From contig CALISP010000024.1 of assembly GCA_938041705.1 (NCBI GenBank), positions 1-7,504 of the forward strand: DNA of 7,504 nt, given 5' to 3'. Made by a program: the position numbers and the translations under genes. This document shows, in pieces, positions 1-6,677 of the stretch (the first letter of the stretch is position 1; every line of letters starts with the position of its first letter). Origin of the DNA: an uncultured Cocleimonas sp. Its GTDB lineage: Bacteria > Pseudomonadota > Gammaproteobacteria > Thiotrichales > Thiotrichaceae. A model generated the notes under the pieces. It made no database searches. It was not told the origin of the DNA and saw nothing but the letters and a program-made list of their open reading frames with translations.

Positions 1-2625
1 GATATCGAATCAGAATCACCATCAATATACCGAGCAGAATACCTTGCTGGATTAATTTTAGAAAAAGCGACTTTAAAGCAAGATAACTTAGATCTTCCAA
101 TCCTGGAAATTGCATTGAAAGACGATGAAGCACTGGTGAAAATCGTACATGACTTTGCTACACCTCGTTATAAAGAAGCTTATGAGAAAGGCATCCATGA
201 TCATGATGCGAGTAAAATTCTACAACAATTATTACCGATTCAAAAAACCAGTGGTTTATTACAATTTCCACCGTTAGAACGAGGTTTAGCCGCCCTATTT
301 TGGTCAGTCACTCATACTCAAGAACCACAAAATAGCTGGCAAAAACGCGCCTTAAGCGCCAAGCAATTAGTAGATGTATTTAATCATCATGAAGCGAGTA
401 AGCGTCTTCAAAAAGAGATTCATGAACAGTTTTCAAAGTTCCTAGAAGCTTATCCTATTGATGTTGATTCAGCGACTTGCTCACGCAGTTGTGAATATCT
501 CAGCCAAGAATTAGCCGAAGAAAAAATTACTTTTGTGTCTAGTCAGTATGCGAAAAACCTACTCGACGAATTACGTCGGAATTTAAAAGTAGCCAAAGCA
601 TGGAAAACTTTTGAAAGTAGTTTAGAGCAGCTTGACGGACAACATCATGAACGCTGGGCTTTAGCGACTTCATGGTTGAATGCCATGCTAGAAACTCAAG
701 CTATTGAGAGCCAAAAAAGCCAGGCGCTGATCCATTACGTACCTGAGTCTGTGGCTCTATTACTTTGCAACTCAATTACATGGAAAGATAATGATACTGC
801 ATTAGAAATCACAGTAAGTGATCTTATGGGCGATCATCTACTCATACAAAAACAACAATTACATATAGGCTTAGATGACTTTTTAAGTCGTTACCATCAA
901 CATAGAAATCATGTTCTACCGGGTTATCACGGATATTTAAAAGTACGTAGTCAGATCATGAAAGAGTCTGCGGAAACGCTTCGCTTAGATGAATTCAAAG
1001 CTCGTCCTTTGTCGTCATTTGTTCGAAATCGTCTTATCAACGAGCTCTATCTTTCATTAATTGGTGATAACTTAGCCAAGCAAATGGGTACAGTCGGTGA
1101 AGATAAACGTACCGATTTGATGGGATTGTTAATGATGATCTCGCCTCCTGGTTACGGTAAAACAACCTTAATGGAATACGTTGCCAGTCGTTTAGGTTTG
1201 ATTTTTATGAAGATCAACTGTCCTTCGCTGGGCCATGACGTATTGTCACTAGACCCAGAGCAAGCGCCAAACGCAACAGCAGCACAAGAATTAAACAAGC
1301 TCAATCTTGCTTTAGAAATGAGTAATAACGTGATGCTGTATTTGGACGATATTCAACATACACATCCTGAGTTTTTACAGAAATTCATCTCTTTAAGTGA
1401 TGGAACACGTCGTGTCGATGGCATCTGGAAAGGTAAAACCAAAACCTATGATATGCGCGGTAAACGCTTCTGTATCATCATGGCAGGTAACCCTTACACT
1501 GAATCGGGTGATGTTTTCCAAATACCTGACATGCTTGCTAACCGTGCGGATATTTATAATCTCGGAGATATGTTGGGAGATCATGGAGAAGCTTTCGCAC
1601 TGAGTTATATTGAAAATAGTCTGACAGCTAATTCTGTGCTTGCATCACTTGCGACGCGTGAAATGTCAGATACTTATTTATTGATCGATATGGCAAAAGG
1701 TAAACAAGTTGCGTCGACCGACCTTAAACATAATTACAGCGGCGCAGAGTTAAACGAAATTGTTGAAGTATTGAAAAAGATGTTTGTGATTCAAGAAGTC
1801 ATATTGAAAGTTAATCAGCAATATATTGCCTCTGCTGCACAGAACGATGCATACCGAAAAGAGCCTCCTTTTAAACTTCAAGGTAGTTACCGTAATATGA
1901 ACAAGATGGCAGAAAAGCTTTCTGCTGTTATGAATCATGAAGAAATGATGCAAATGATCGAAGATCATTACCTGGGTGAAGCACAGTTGCTTACCAATGG
2001 CGCAGAAGAGAACTTGCTAAAACTTGCAGAACTTCGCGGCAACATGACCAAAGAGCAAATGACTCGTTGGACTGACATCAAGAAAGACTTCATGAAAAAC
2101 AAAATGTCGGGCAATGAAGAAGCTACTATTGGCATTGAGATTAGTGAAAAATTAGGATCGCTTGTTGAGAATATTGCTGAGGTGAATCAATCACTCAAGC
2201 AAACGGATAGCAGTGATAAATTGGTTGTGCAGTTATCTGATATTTCAGCAACAATGCATCAGTTCCAACAAACGATGCAAAATTCAGATACAGAATCGAC
2301 AGATAGTAAAACAACGTTACTGGTAGCTAAATCCCTTTCTAATATGTCAGATACTATAGCAAAAGCTCAAAAGTCATTCTCTGAGCCCAAAGAATCTGAT
2401 GTATTGCTTTCTCAGTCACTAAACGCACTTGCTGAAAACCTAAGCAATAAAACTAATTCACAGAAAAGTAATAGCGAGGAAATCGCTAAACAGCTTTCCA
2501 GAATAGTCGAAAGTATGGTTGTTATGAATCGAGAGTTAGAAGAAGTATCAGAAGCTTCTCAAGAAAAAGCTAAATGGTTTTCTCGTTTGACGAAAAAAGA
2601 AATCGATAAAGATAAAAGTAAATAA
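1..2625 (+). CDS. Large AAA+ ATPase, 'DNA repair ATPase' (DUF3686-type) family, C-terminal 874 residues (5' truncated by window edge)
   Basis: The frame is open from base 1, so the start codon lies upstream; the TTG at 115 has no reason to be the start. Counting codons from base 1, the window shows a helical region (about 1-340), then an AAA+ core. Walker A is SPPGYGKTT with Lys387. Walker B is VMLYLDD with Asp449-Asp450. Sensor 1 is MAGNP with Asn497, and Arg515 in LANRAD is a possible arginine finger. A helical lid containing NYSGAELNEI follows. Codons from about 706 form a Ser/Gln/Lys-rich tail of amphipathic repeats with no enzymatic motif. Proteins of this family are usually well over 1,500 residues, so roughly half may be missing. 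The name 'DNA repair ATPase' is a database label with little experimental support; an ATP-driven remodelling role is an inference from the fold. The family call rests on remembered sequence resemblance. There is no signal peptide or membrane segment in the visible part. Confidence 0.85.
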   Translation, partial: DIESESPSIYRAEYLAGLILEKATLKQDNLDLPILEIALKDDEALVKIVHDFATPRYKEAYEKGIHDHDASKILQQLLPIQKTSGLLQFPPLERGLAALFWSVTHTQEPQNSWQKRALSAKQLVDVFNHHEASKRLQKEIHEQFSKFLEAYPIDVDSATCSRSCEYLSQELAEEKITFVSSQYAKNLLDELRRNLKVAKAWKTFESSLEQLDGQHHERWALATSWLNAMLETQAIESQKSQALIHYVPESVALLLCNSITWKDNDTALEITVSDLMGDHLLIQKQQLHIGLDDFLSRYHQHRNHVLPGYHGYLKVRSQIMKESAETLRLDEFKARPLSSFVRNRLINELYLSLIGDNLAKQMGTVGEDKRTDLMGLLMMISPPGYGKTTLMEYVASRLGLIFMKINCPSLGHDVLSLDPEQAPNATAAQELNKLNLALEMSNNVMLYLDDIQHTHPEFLQKFISLSDGTRRVDGIWKGKTKTYDMRGKRFCIIMAGNPYTESGDVFQIPDMLANRADIYNLGDMLGDHGEAFALSYIENSLTANSVLASLATREMSDTYLLIDMAKGKQVASTDLKHNYSGAELNEIVEVLKKMFVIQEVILKVNQQYIASAAQNDAYRKEPPFKLQGSYRNMNKMAEKLSAVMNHEEMMQMIEDHYLGEAQLLTNGAEENLLKLAELRGNMTKEQMTRWTDIKKDFMKNKMSGNEEATIGIEISEKLGSLVENIAEVNQSLKQTDSSDKLVVQLSDISATMHQFQQTMQNSDTESTDSKTTLLVAKSLSNMSDTIAKAQKSFSEPKESDVLLSQSLNALAENLSNKTNSQKSNSEEIAKQLSRIVESMVVMNRELEEVSEASQEKAKWFSRLTKKEIDKDKSK
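2116..2580 (+). repeat. Degenerate 26-32-residue repeats in the C-terminal tail of the ATPase
   Basis: About five consecutive segments share a pattern of hydrophobic residues, then (A/Q)-(K/S/L)-(L/S), then spaced L/I/M positions, then a Ser/Asn/Gln-rich linker. Visible cores are IEISEKLGSLVENI, LVVQLSDISATMHQF, LLVAKSLSNMSDTI, LLSQSLNALAENL and IAKQLSRIVESMVVM. They are diverged at the DNA level, so this is a protein-level repeat. A coiled coil or a helical oligomerisation tail is the likely structure. The alignment was made by eye. Confidence 0.5.
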
Positions 2626-2626
2626 A

Positions 2627-2678
2627 CGTATGAAAAATGATAAAAGACACCCCCCTACTTTTGAGTGATATTCATACG
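2627..2678. repeat. C-rich hairpin element, copy A, framed by an 8-bp perfect inverted repeat
   Basis: The outer arms cgtatgaa (2627-2634) and ttcatacg (2671-2678) are perfect complements. Inside them, aaaa (2642-2645) and tttt (2659-2662) flank the 13-base loop gacacccccctac (2646-2658). The stretch 2646-2662 recurs exactly at 7061-7077. It begins immediately after the ATPase stop codon, but no T-run follows the outer stem, so a simple intrinsic terminator is unlikely. Function is unknown; a REP-like or mobile-element-derived repeat is possible. Confidence 0.6.
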
Positions 2679-3005
2679 ATTGCTTTTCAAAGGCTTCATT
2701 AAATAAAACCTAGGTGTTAAATCAAAATATCTGCTCAATTAATGATATTTAACCTTGAATCTCTATATATTACTTCTCCAAATTCAATAGTAGTCAAAAG
2801 AGTTACGGTTTTTAATAAAATCAGTTGTTATTGCTTTTACTGGCTGACAAAGAACTTAAACAAACAATTTTTTATAGAAACATAAGTAATACGAATAAGC
2901 TCATAAATATACTAACAAATAGTTACGATATTGAAAATTCAATAGTAAAAATTTAAATTATTCGCTTGTTTAATAATACATTTATCCTTAGTCTACAGCC
3001 AAAAT

Positions 3006-3034
3006 AGATACTTTACCCAAAAAGTAAACTATCT
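3006..3034. repeat. Imperfect 11-bp inverted repeat upstream of aceA
   Basis: Arms 3006-3016 (agatactttac) and 3024-3034 (gtaaactatct) pair at 10 of 11 positions around a 7-base spacer, and TTTT covers 3034-3037. It could be a weak terminator for read-through from the ATPase gene or an operator for aceA. The stem is A/T-rich, so either role is tentative. Confidence 0.35.
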
Positions 3035-3086
3035 TTTCCACCAAAATCGCCCTCAAGTTTACAAAGTTTGCAGGTTTTTTCGATGG

Positions 3087-3116
3087 TTAACTAACGTGTT
3101 GTTGCACATACATTAT
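3087..3116 (+). promoter_or_regulatory. Putative aceA promoter
   Basis: A -35-like ttaact (3087-3092) and a -10-like cattat (3111-3116) are 18 bases apart; each matches the sigma-70 consensus at four of six positions. The predicted start of transcription is near 3123, giving a leader of about 30 bases. The match is modest and the call rests partly on position. The -10 lies in the middle of the perfect palindrome at 3103-3121. Confidence 0.3.
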
Positions 3117-3121
3117 GTGCA
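3103..3121. promoter_or_regulatory. Perfect palindrome tgcacata-cat-tatgtgca, candidate operator of aceA
   Basis: Two perfect 8-bp arms (3103-3110 and 3114-3121) are separated by three bases and end 31 bases before the aceA start codon. The symmetry is that expected for a dimeric helix-turn-helix regulator. It overlaps the best -10 candidate, so bound protein would probably repress. It does not look like the FadR (tggtnngacca-like) or PsrA operators I know. A short leader hairpin is the alternative. Confidence 0.55.
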
Positions 3122-3152
3122 CTAAATAAATTATCCAGAAGGAAATATCACT

Positions 3153-4751
3153 ATGTCACAATATCAAGACGACGTTAAAGCTGCATCAGCAGTTATCGGT
3201 GCTAACGGTTCATCATGGGATGCAATCCAAGCAGAAAGCGTTGCACGTATGCGTGCGCAAAACAAATTCAAAGATGGCATTGCGATTGCTCAGTACACTG
3301 CTGACATTATGCGTGCTGATATGGAAGCGTATGACAAAGACTCTTCTTTATACACTCAATCTTTAGGTTGCTGGCACGGTTTTATCGGCCAACAAAAAAT
3401 GATTTCTATCAAAAAGCATTTCGAAGGCAGTACAGACCGTCGTTACCTTTACCTTTCTGGTTGGATGGTAGCTGCACTACGTTCTGAGTTTGGTCCATTA
3501 CCTGACCAATCAATGCACGAAAAGACAAGCGTTGCTTCATTAATCGCTGAACTATACACATTCTTACGTCAAGCTGATGCTCGTGAACTAGGCGGGTTTT
3601 TCCGTGAAGTTGACGCGGCACGAAAAGCTGGCGATGCTGCTGCTGAAAAAGTAGCACAAGACAAAATTGATGGACACGTGACTCACGTTGTTCCAATAAT
3701 TGCAGATATCGATGCTGGTTTTGGTAACGCTGAAGCGACTTACCTAATGGCTAAGCAGATGATCGAAGCTGGAGCATGTTGTATCCAGATCGAGAACCAA
3801 GTATCTGACGAGAAGCAATGTGGACACCAAGACGGTAAAGTAACTGTACCTCACGAAGATTTCCTAGGTAAGATTCGCGCTGTTCGTTACGCATTCCTTG
3901 AGCTAGGTATCGACAACGGCGTTATCGTTGCACGTACTGACTCACTAGGTGCTGGCTTAACTAAGCAAATCGCTGTAACTAACGAGCCAGGCGACCTTGG
4001 CGACCAATACAATGCATTCTTGGATTGTGATGAAGTTACACTAGATGACATGGCTAACGGTGACTTGGTAATCAAACAAAACGGCAAACTAATGCGTCCT
4101 AAGCGTTTACCTTCTAACTTATTCCAGTTTAAAGCGGGAACGGGTGAAGCACGTTGTGTTCTTGATTGTATTACATCTCTAGAAAACGGCGCAGACATGA
4201 TCTGGATCGAAACTGAGAAGCCACATGTTGCTCAAATCGGCGCGATGGTGAATGCAGTTCGTGAAGTTGTACCGAATGCTAAGCTTGTTTACAACAATAG
4301 CCCATCATTCAACTGGACATTAAACTTCCGTCAGCAAGTATTTGATGCAATGGCAGAAGCAGGTTCTGATATGTCTGCTTACAACCGTGACGAGCTAATG
4401 AGCGTTGATTATGACGGAACAGATCTAGCCGTAACAGCTGATGAGAAAATCCGCACTTTCCAAGCTGATGGCGCACGTGAAGCTGGAATATTCCATCACC
4501 TAATTACTCTACCGACTTACCACACCGCCGCATTGTCTACTGACAATCTTGCTAAAGAGTATTTCGGCGACCAAGGTATGCTGGGTTATGTTGCTGGCGT
4601 TCAGCGTAAAGAAATCCGTGAAGGAATCGCATGTGTTAAGCACCAAAATATGTCTGGTTCAGATATGGGTGACGATCACAAAGAATACTTCTCAGGCGAC
4701 GCAGCTCTTAAAGCAGCCGGTGAAGACAACACAATGAATCAATTCTCGTAA
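3153..4751 (+). CDS. aceA: Isocitrate lyase
   Basis: This 532-residue enzyme cleaves isocitrate to glyoxylate and succinate, the first step of the glyoxylate shunt, in the cytoplasm. The sequence closely follows the roughly 530-residue Pseudomonas/Colwellia type, longer than the E. coli enzyme. It shows SLGCWHGFIGQQK (70-82), SGWM (102-105), ADIDAGFGN (184-192) with metal-binding acidic residues, the catalytic signature KQCGH with Cys223, and the substrate-binding YNNSPSFNW (380-388). It ends in the familiar DNTMNQFS. The start is supported by agaaggaa at 3137-3144, eight bases ahead of ATG. It has its own long upstream region and is followed by a strong terminator, so it is probably monocistronic. 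Malate synthase is not in the window. No key residue appears to be missing. Confidence 0.98.
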   Translation: MSQYQDDVKAASAVIGANGSSWDAIQAESVARMRAQNKFKDGIAIAQYTADIMRADMEAYDKDSSLYTQSLGCWHGFIGQQKMISIKKHFEGSTDRRYLYLSGWMVAALRSEFGPLPDQSMHEKTSVASLIAELYTFLRQADARELGGFFREVDAARKAGDAAAEKVAQDKIDGHVTHVVPIIADIDAGFGNAEATYLMAKQMIEAGACCIQIENQVSDEKQCGHQDGKVTVPHEDFLGKIRAVRYAFLELGIDNGVIVARTDSLGAGLTKQIAVTNEPGDLGDQYNAFLDCDEVTLDDMANGDLVIKQNGKLMRPKRLPSNLFQFKAGTGEARCVLDCITSLENGADMIWIETEKPHVAQIGAMVNAVREVVPNAKLVYNNSPSFNWTLNFRQQVFDAMAEAGSDMSAYNRDELMSVDYDGTDLAVTADEKIRTFQADGAREAGIFHHLITLPTYHTAALSTDNLAKEYFGDQGMLGYVAGVQRKEIREGIACVKHQNMSGSDMGDDHKEYFSGDAALKAAGEDNTMNQFS

Positions 4752-4791
4752 TTAAGAACAGCTAAACAGCTGATTTCATTTTGTAAGATCA

Positions 4792-4824
4792 ACAAACGGC
4801 GCACCTCTGGTGCGCCGTTTGTGT
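4792..4824 (+). terminator. Rho-independent terminator of aceA
   Basis: A perfect 14-bp stem (4792-4805 with 4809-4822) closes a tct loop and is rich in GC through ggcgcacc/ggtgcgcc. It starts about 40 bases after the aceA stop and is followed by a short, interrupted T stretch (gtttgtgttt). The weak T-run leaves some room for read-through into the next gene. Confidence 0.88.
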
Positions 4825-4887
4825 TTAAGAACTAAATAATAGAAACTACATTACACAAGTTTCAAAGTAAATTAAGAGGAAAATACA

Positions 4888-5394
4888 ATGCCATTTATGA
4901 CTGCTGATTTATGCGATGAGTTTTGCGGAGATAACTGTACTGAAATTCAAGTTGTAGGCTCTTGCCTTAACAGCTATGGTGGACGTCAACGTATTCATGG
5001 TGAGGTTGTTACTTTAAAATTATTTGAAGACAATCAACTCGTTCGTGATCAAGTTAACTTAAACGGTCTCGATGAATTGGGTAATGGCAAGGTACTCGTT
5101 ATCGATGCAGGCGCATCAATGCGACGCGCAGTGTTAGGTGACATGTTAGCAGCAAAAGCAGCTGATAACGGCTGGAATGGCGTTATAATCAATGGTTGTA
5201 TTCGTGATTCAGTTGAGATGTCTACGATGGAACTAGGCGTAAAGGCATTAGGTACACATCCACTAAAAACAGTGAAAAACGGTGTAGGACAAACCAATGT
5301 TGCCGTTAGTTTCTTAGGTCTCAATATTAATGCTGGAAACTATATATATGCAGATGAAGCTGGTGTGATTGTTTCTGCTAAATCGTTAGTTTGA
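4888..5394 (+). CDS. RraA-family protein, probable 4-hydroxy-4-methyl-2-oxoglutarate aldolase / oxaloacetate decarboxylase type
   Basis: The 168-residue product has the usual RraA length and landmarks: TADLCD at the N-terminus, YGGR (30-33), GDMLAAKA (from Gly84-Asp85), NGCIRDS with Arg106-Asp107, and YADEAGVIVS near the end. In metal-dependent HMG aldolases of this fold the Arg-Asp pair binds substrate and the divalent metal. E. coli RraA, the RNase E inhibitor, lacks the Asp (GAVRQ). The enzyme reading is therefore preferred over RNase E regulation, although such proteins are routinely named RraA. Extra cysteines at 13, 17 and 26 join the commoner Cys9. The ribosome site agagga (4875-4880) lies seven bases before the ATG at 4888 and disfavours the ATG at 4897. 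The aceA terminator separates it from aceA. Confidence 0.9.
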   Translation: MPFMTADLCDEFCGDNCTEIQVVGSCLNSYGGRQRIHGEVVTLKLFEDNQLVRDQVNLNGLDELGNGKVLVIDAGASMRRAVLGDMLAAKAADNGWNGVIINGCIRDSVEMSTMELGVKALGTHPLKTVKNGVGQTNVAVSFLGLNINAGNYIYADEAGVIVSAKSLV

Positions 5395-5621
5395 AAAGAT
5401 ATCCAATAGAGACACCACACCCTTCTATTTTTTGAGGTTTCCGCAAGTTACCTGGGCTTTTACCAAAATGCTCTTGCAGGAATAGCTTCTAATACCCTCT
5501 TGTTTCCATGAGAATCTAGGGAAATTGTGTCTTTTATTTACTTCTATTATCTCTCAATCAATATTGTCTAAGCTTTTTTTTGATGCTATTTTGTTTATTA
5601 AATACATTTGAGGATTCAGAT
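5395..5621. other. 227-base intergenic region with possible element remnant
   Basis: It holds the diverged C-rich hairpin (5405-5429), then about 100 bases without a convincing reading frame, then an AT-rich stretch ahead of the next gene's ribosome site. The sequence gtgtctttta at 5527-5536 is the exact complement of taaaagacac in copy A (2641-2650), and it faces the agagacac-like start of the hairpin at 5409-5415. The two could mark the ends of a small decayed element of about 130 bases. No clear promoter was identified. Confidence 0.35.
5405..5429. repeat. C-rich hairpin element, diverged copy C (possible weak terminator of the RraA-like gene)
   Basis: Perfect 6-bp arms aataga (5405-5410) and tctatt (5424-5429) enclose a 13-base loop gacaccacaccct. 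The loop has the same length and the same gacacc start as copies A and B, matching at 8 of 13 positions. A run of T's (5428-5433) then gag follows, as tttt and gag follow in copy A. It lies 10 bases behind the RraA-like stop codon, so it may also act as a weak terminator. Confidence 0.45.
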
Positions 5622-6671
5622 ATGTTGCCAATTAATTATAAATTCTTCGCTTGTGCATTTTTACTCTCTATATTATCAATACAACAACTCCATGCTAATG
5701 AAGCACCAGTAGCTGGTAAAATTCTTGGTGCAGCTCCAACTGAAATACCTGATTGGTTTAAAGAGAGCTTTCTCGACTTCAGGGAAGATGCTATCGAGGC
5801 AGCAGAAGAAGGCAAGCACATGTTGGTTTTTGCCGATCTAAAAGGCTGTCCATATTGCGCTAAAATGCTAGAAGACAGTTTTAAAACCTCAGTTAAAGAT
5901 GGTGGAAACAAGGAGTTCATTCAAGAAAATTTTGATGCTATTCATATCAACATCAAAGGTTCTCGTGAAGTAACTTTTGATGATAATCTGATCGTTCCAG
6001 AAAAGAAATTAGCCGAAGCTTTGAAGGTAAAGTTCACACCAACGATGCTGTTCATGAATGCTGATAATAAAATTGTTAGTCGCATTAGTGGCTACAGATC
6101 ACCTCGTGAATTTCAGCAAGTACTTAACTATGTTAAAGAAAAAGCCTATGAGACCACTGATTTCCCTAGTTATCGTAAAGCAAATCTAACTGATTCAGTA
6201 TATGAACTATTACCTCATAAAAAATTTACCGAAATCTCTGATTTCAAAAAGGCAATAGATACCGGAAAACCATTAGCAATTCTATTTGAAGACAAAACGT
6301 GTGACGATTGCGCTCGCTTTCATAAAGAAACTCTAGATTTACCTGATACCCATGCACAGATGGCCAAATTCAATTTTGTGAGGCTTGATGCTCTCTCTGA
6401 TGAAGAGATAATTGATACAGAGGGCAACAAAACAACAGCCAGTGATTGGCTTTCTAAAAAAGGGATTAGCTATCGCCCAGCAGTCTTATTGTTTGGTGAT
6501 GGCAAGCTACGTGCTGATGTGACAGGCATGATTAAATCACATCATTTTCAACAGATGTTAGCTTACGTTGGAGACAAAAAATTTAAAGAATATGAAACAT
6601 GGCTAGACTACGAAGATGTAGTAACAGCTGAAATGCTCAAATCAGGCAAGAACGTTGATATTTGGAAATAA
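5622..6671 (+). CDS. Secreted tandem thioredoxin-fold protein (SoxW-like), two CXXC domains
   Basis: The 349-residue product starts at ATG 5622, set by gagga (5610-5614) seven bases upstream; earlier in-frame TTG/ATG codons at 5580-5583 follow a T-run and lack a ribosome site. A signal peptide is evident: Lys, then a hydrophobic stretch, then QLHA cleaved before NEAP near residue 25, pointing to the periplasm. Domain 1 has GCPYC (Cys76, Cys79) and cis-Pro140 in FTPT. Domain 2 has TCDDC (Cys227, Cys230) and cis-Pro286 in YRPA. Each domain ends with a matching GxxxxxxFQQxLxYV helix, which suggests duplication. A thiol-disulfide reductase or isomerase role is inferred; the partner is unknown. 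SoxW is the nearest family I can suggest, but no sox gene is visible here. It faces the next gene with only six bases between stop codons. Confidence 0.85.
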   Translation: MLPINYKFFACAFLLSILSIQQLHANEAPVAGKILGAAPTEIPDWFKESFLDFREDAIEAAEEGKHMLVFADLKGCPYCAKMLEDSFKTSVKDGGNKEFIQENFDAIHINIKGSREVTFDDNLIVPEKKLAEALKVKFTPTMLFMNADNKIVSRISGYRSPREFQQVLNYVKEKAYETTDFPSYRKANLTDSVYELLPHKKFTEISDFKKAIDTGKPLAILFEDKTCDDCARFHKETLDLPDTHAQMAKFNFVRLDALSDEEIIDTEGNKTTASDWLSKKGISYRPAVLLFGDGKLRADVTGMIKSHHFQQMLAYVGDKKFKEYETWLDYEDVVTAEMLKSGKNVDIWK

Positions 6672-6677
6672 CTTTAT

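Larger units (their letters stand above)
2626..3152. other. 527-base AT-rich intergenic region between the ATPase and aceA
   Basis: No convincing gene was seen on either strand. From left to right it holds a C-rich hairpin element (2627-2678), a 13-base exact direct repeat aaattcaatagta at 2780-2792 and 2935-2947, an imperfect 11-bp inverted repeat (3006-3034), and the putative aceA promoter with its palindrome. There is no strong GC-rich terminator directly behind the ATPase stop codon. The length and high A/T content suggest a regulatory region for aceA rather than a decayed gene. Confidence 0.6.

Noticed and set aside
115..117. TTG at 115 as start of the ATPase gene
   Set aside because: The frame is open upstream to base 1, no ribosome site precedes the TTG, and the family is much larger than 836 residues.
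1393..1968. Short open frames on both strands inside the ATPase gene (1393-1584 minus, 1397-1603 plus, 1750-1968 minus)
   Set aside because: They overlap the conserved AAA+ core in other frames, have no family resemblance and no ribosome sites; they are shadows of the real gene.
3409..4198. Minus-strand open frames within aceA
   Set aside because: They are fully antisense to highly conserved isocitrate lyase coding sequence, with no recognisable domain.
4757..4772. agct-aaac-agct palindrome after the aceA stop
   Set aside because: Very short arms; the strong terminator at 4792-4824 explains transcript ending.
5405..5536. Decayed transposase coding sequence in the gap before the thioredoxin gene
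   Set aside because: I translated the gap in part and found no recognisable transposase motif; only possible ends remain, so it is reported as a finding rather than a pseudogene.
5580..5585. TTG/ATG at 5580-5583 as start of the thioredoxin-fold protein
   Set aside because: They follow a T-run with no ribosome site; starting at 5622 gives a good gagga spacing and a normal signal peptide.
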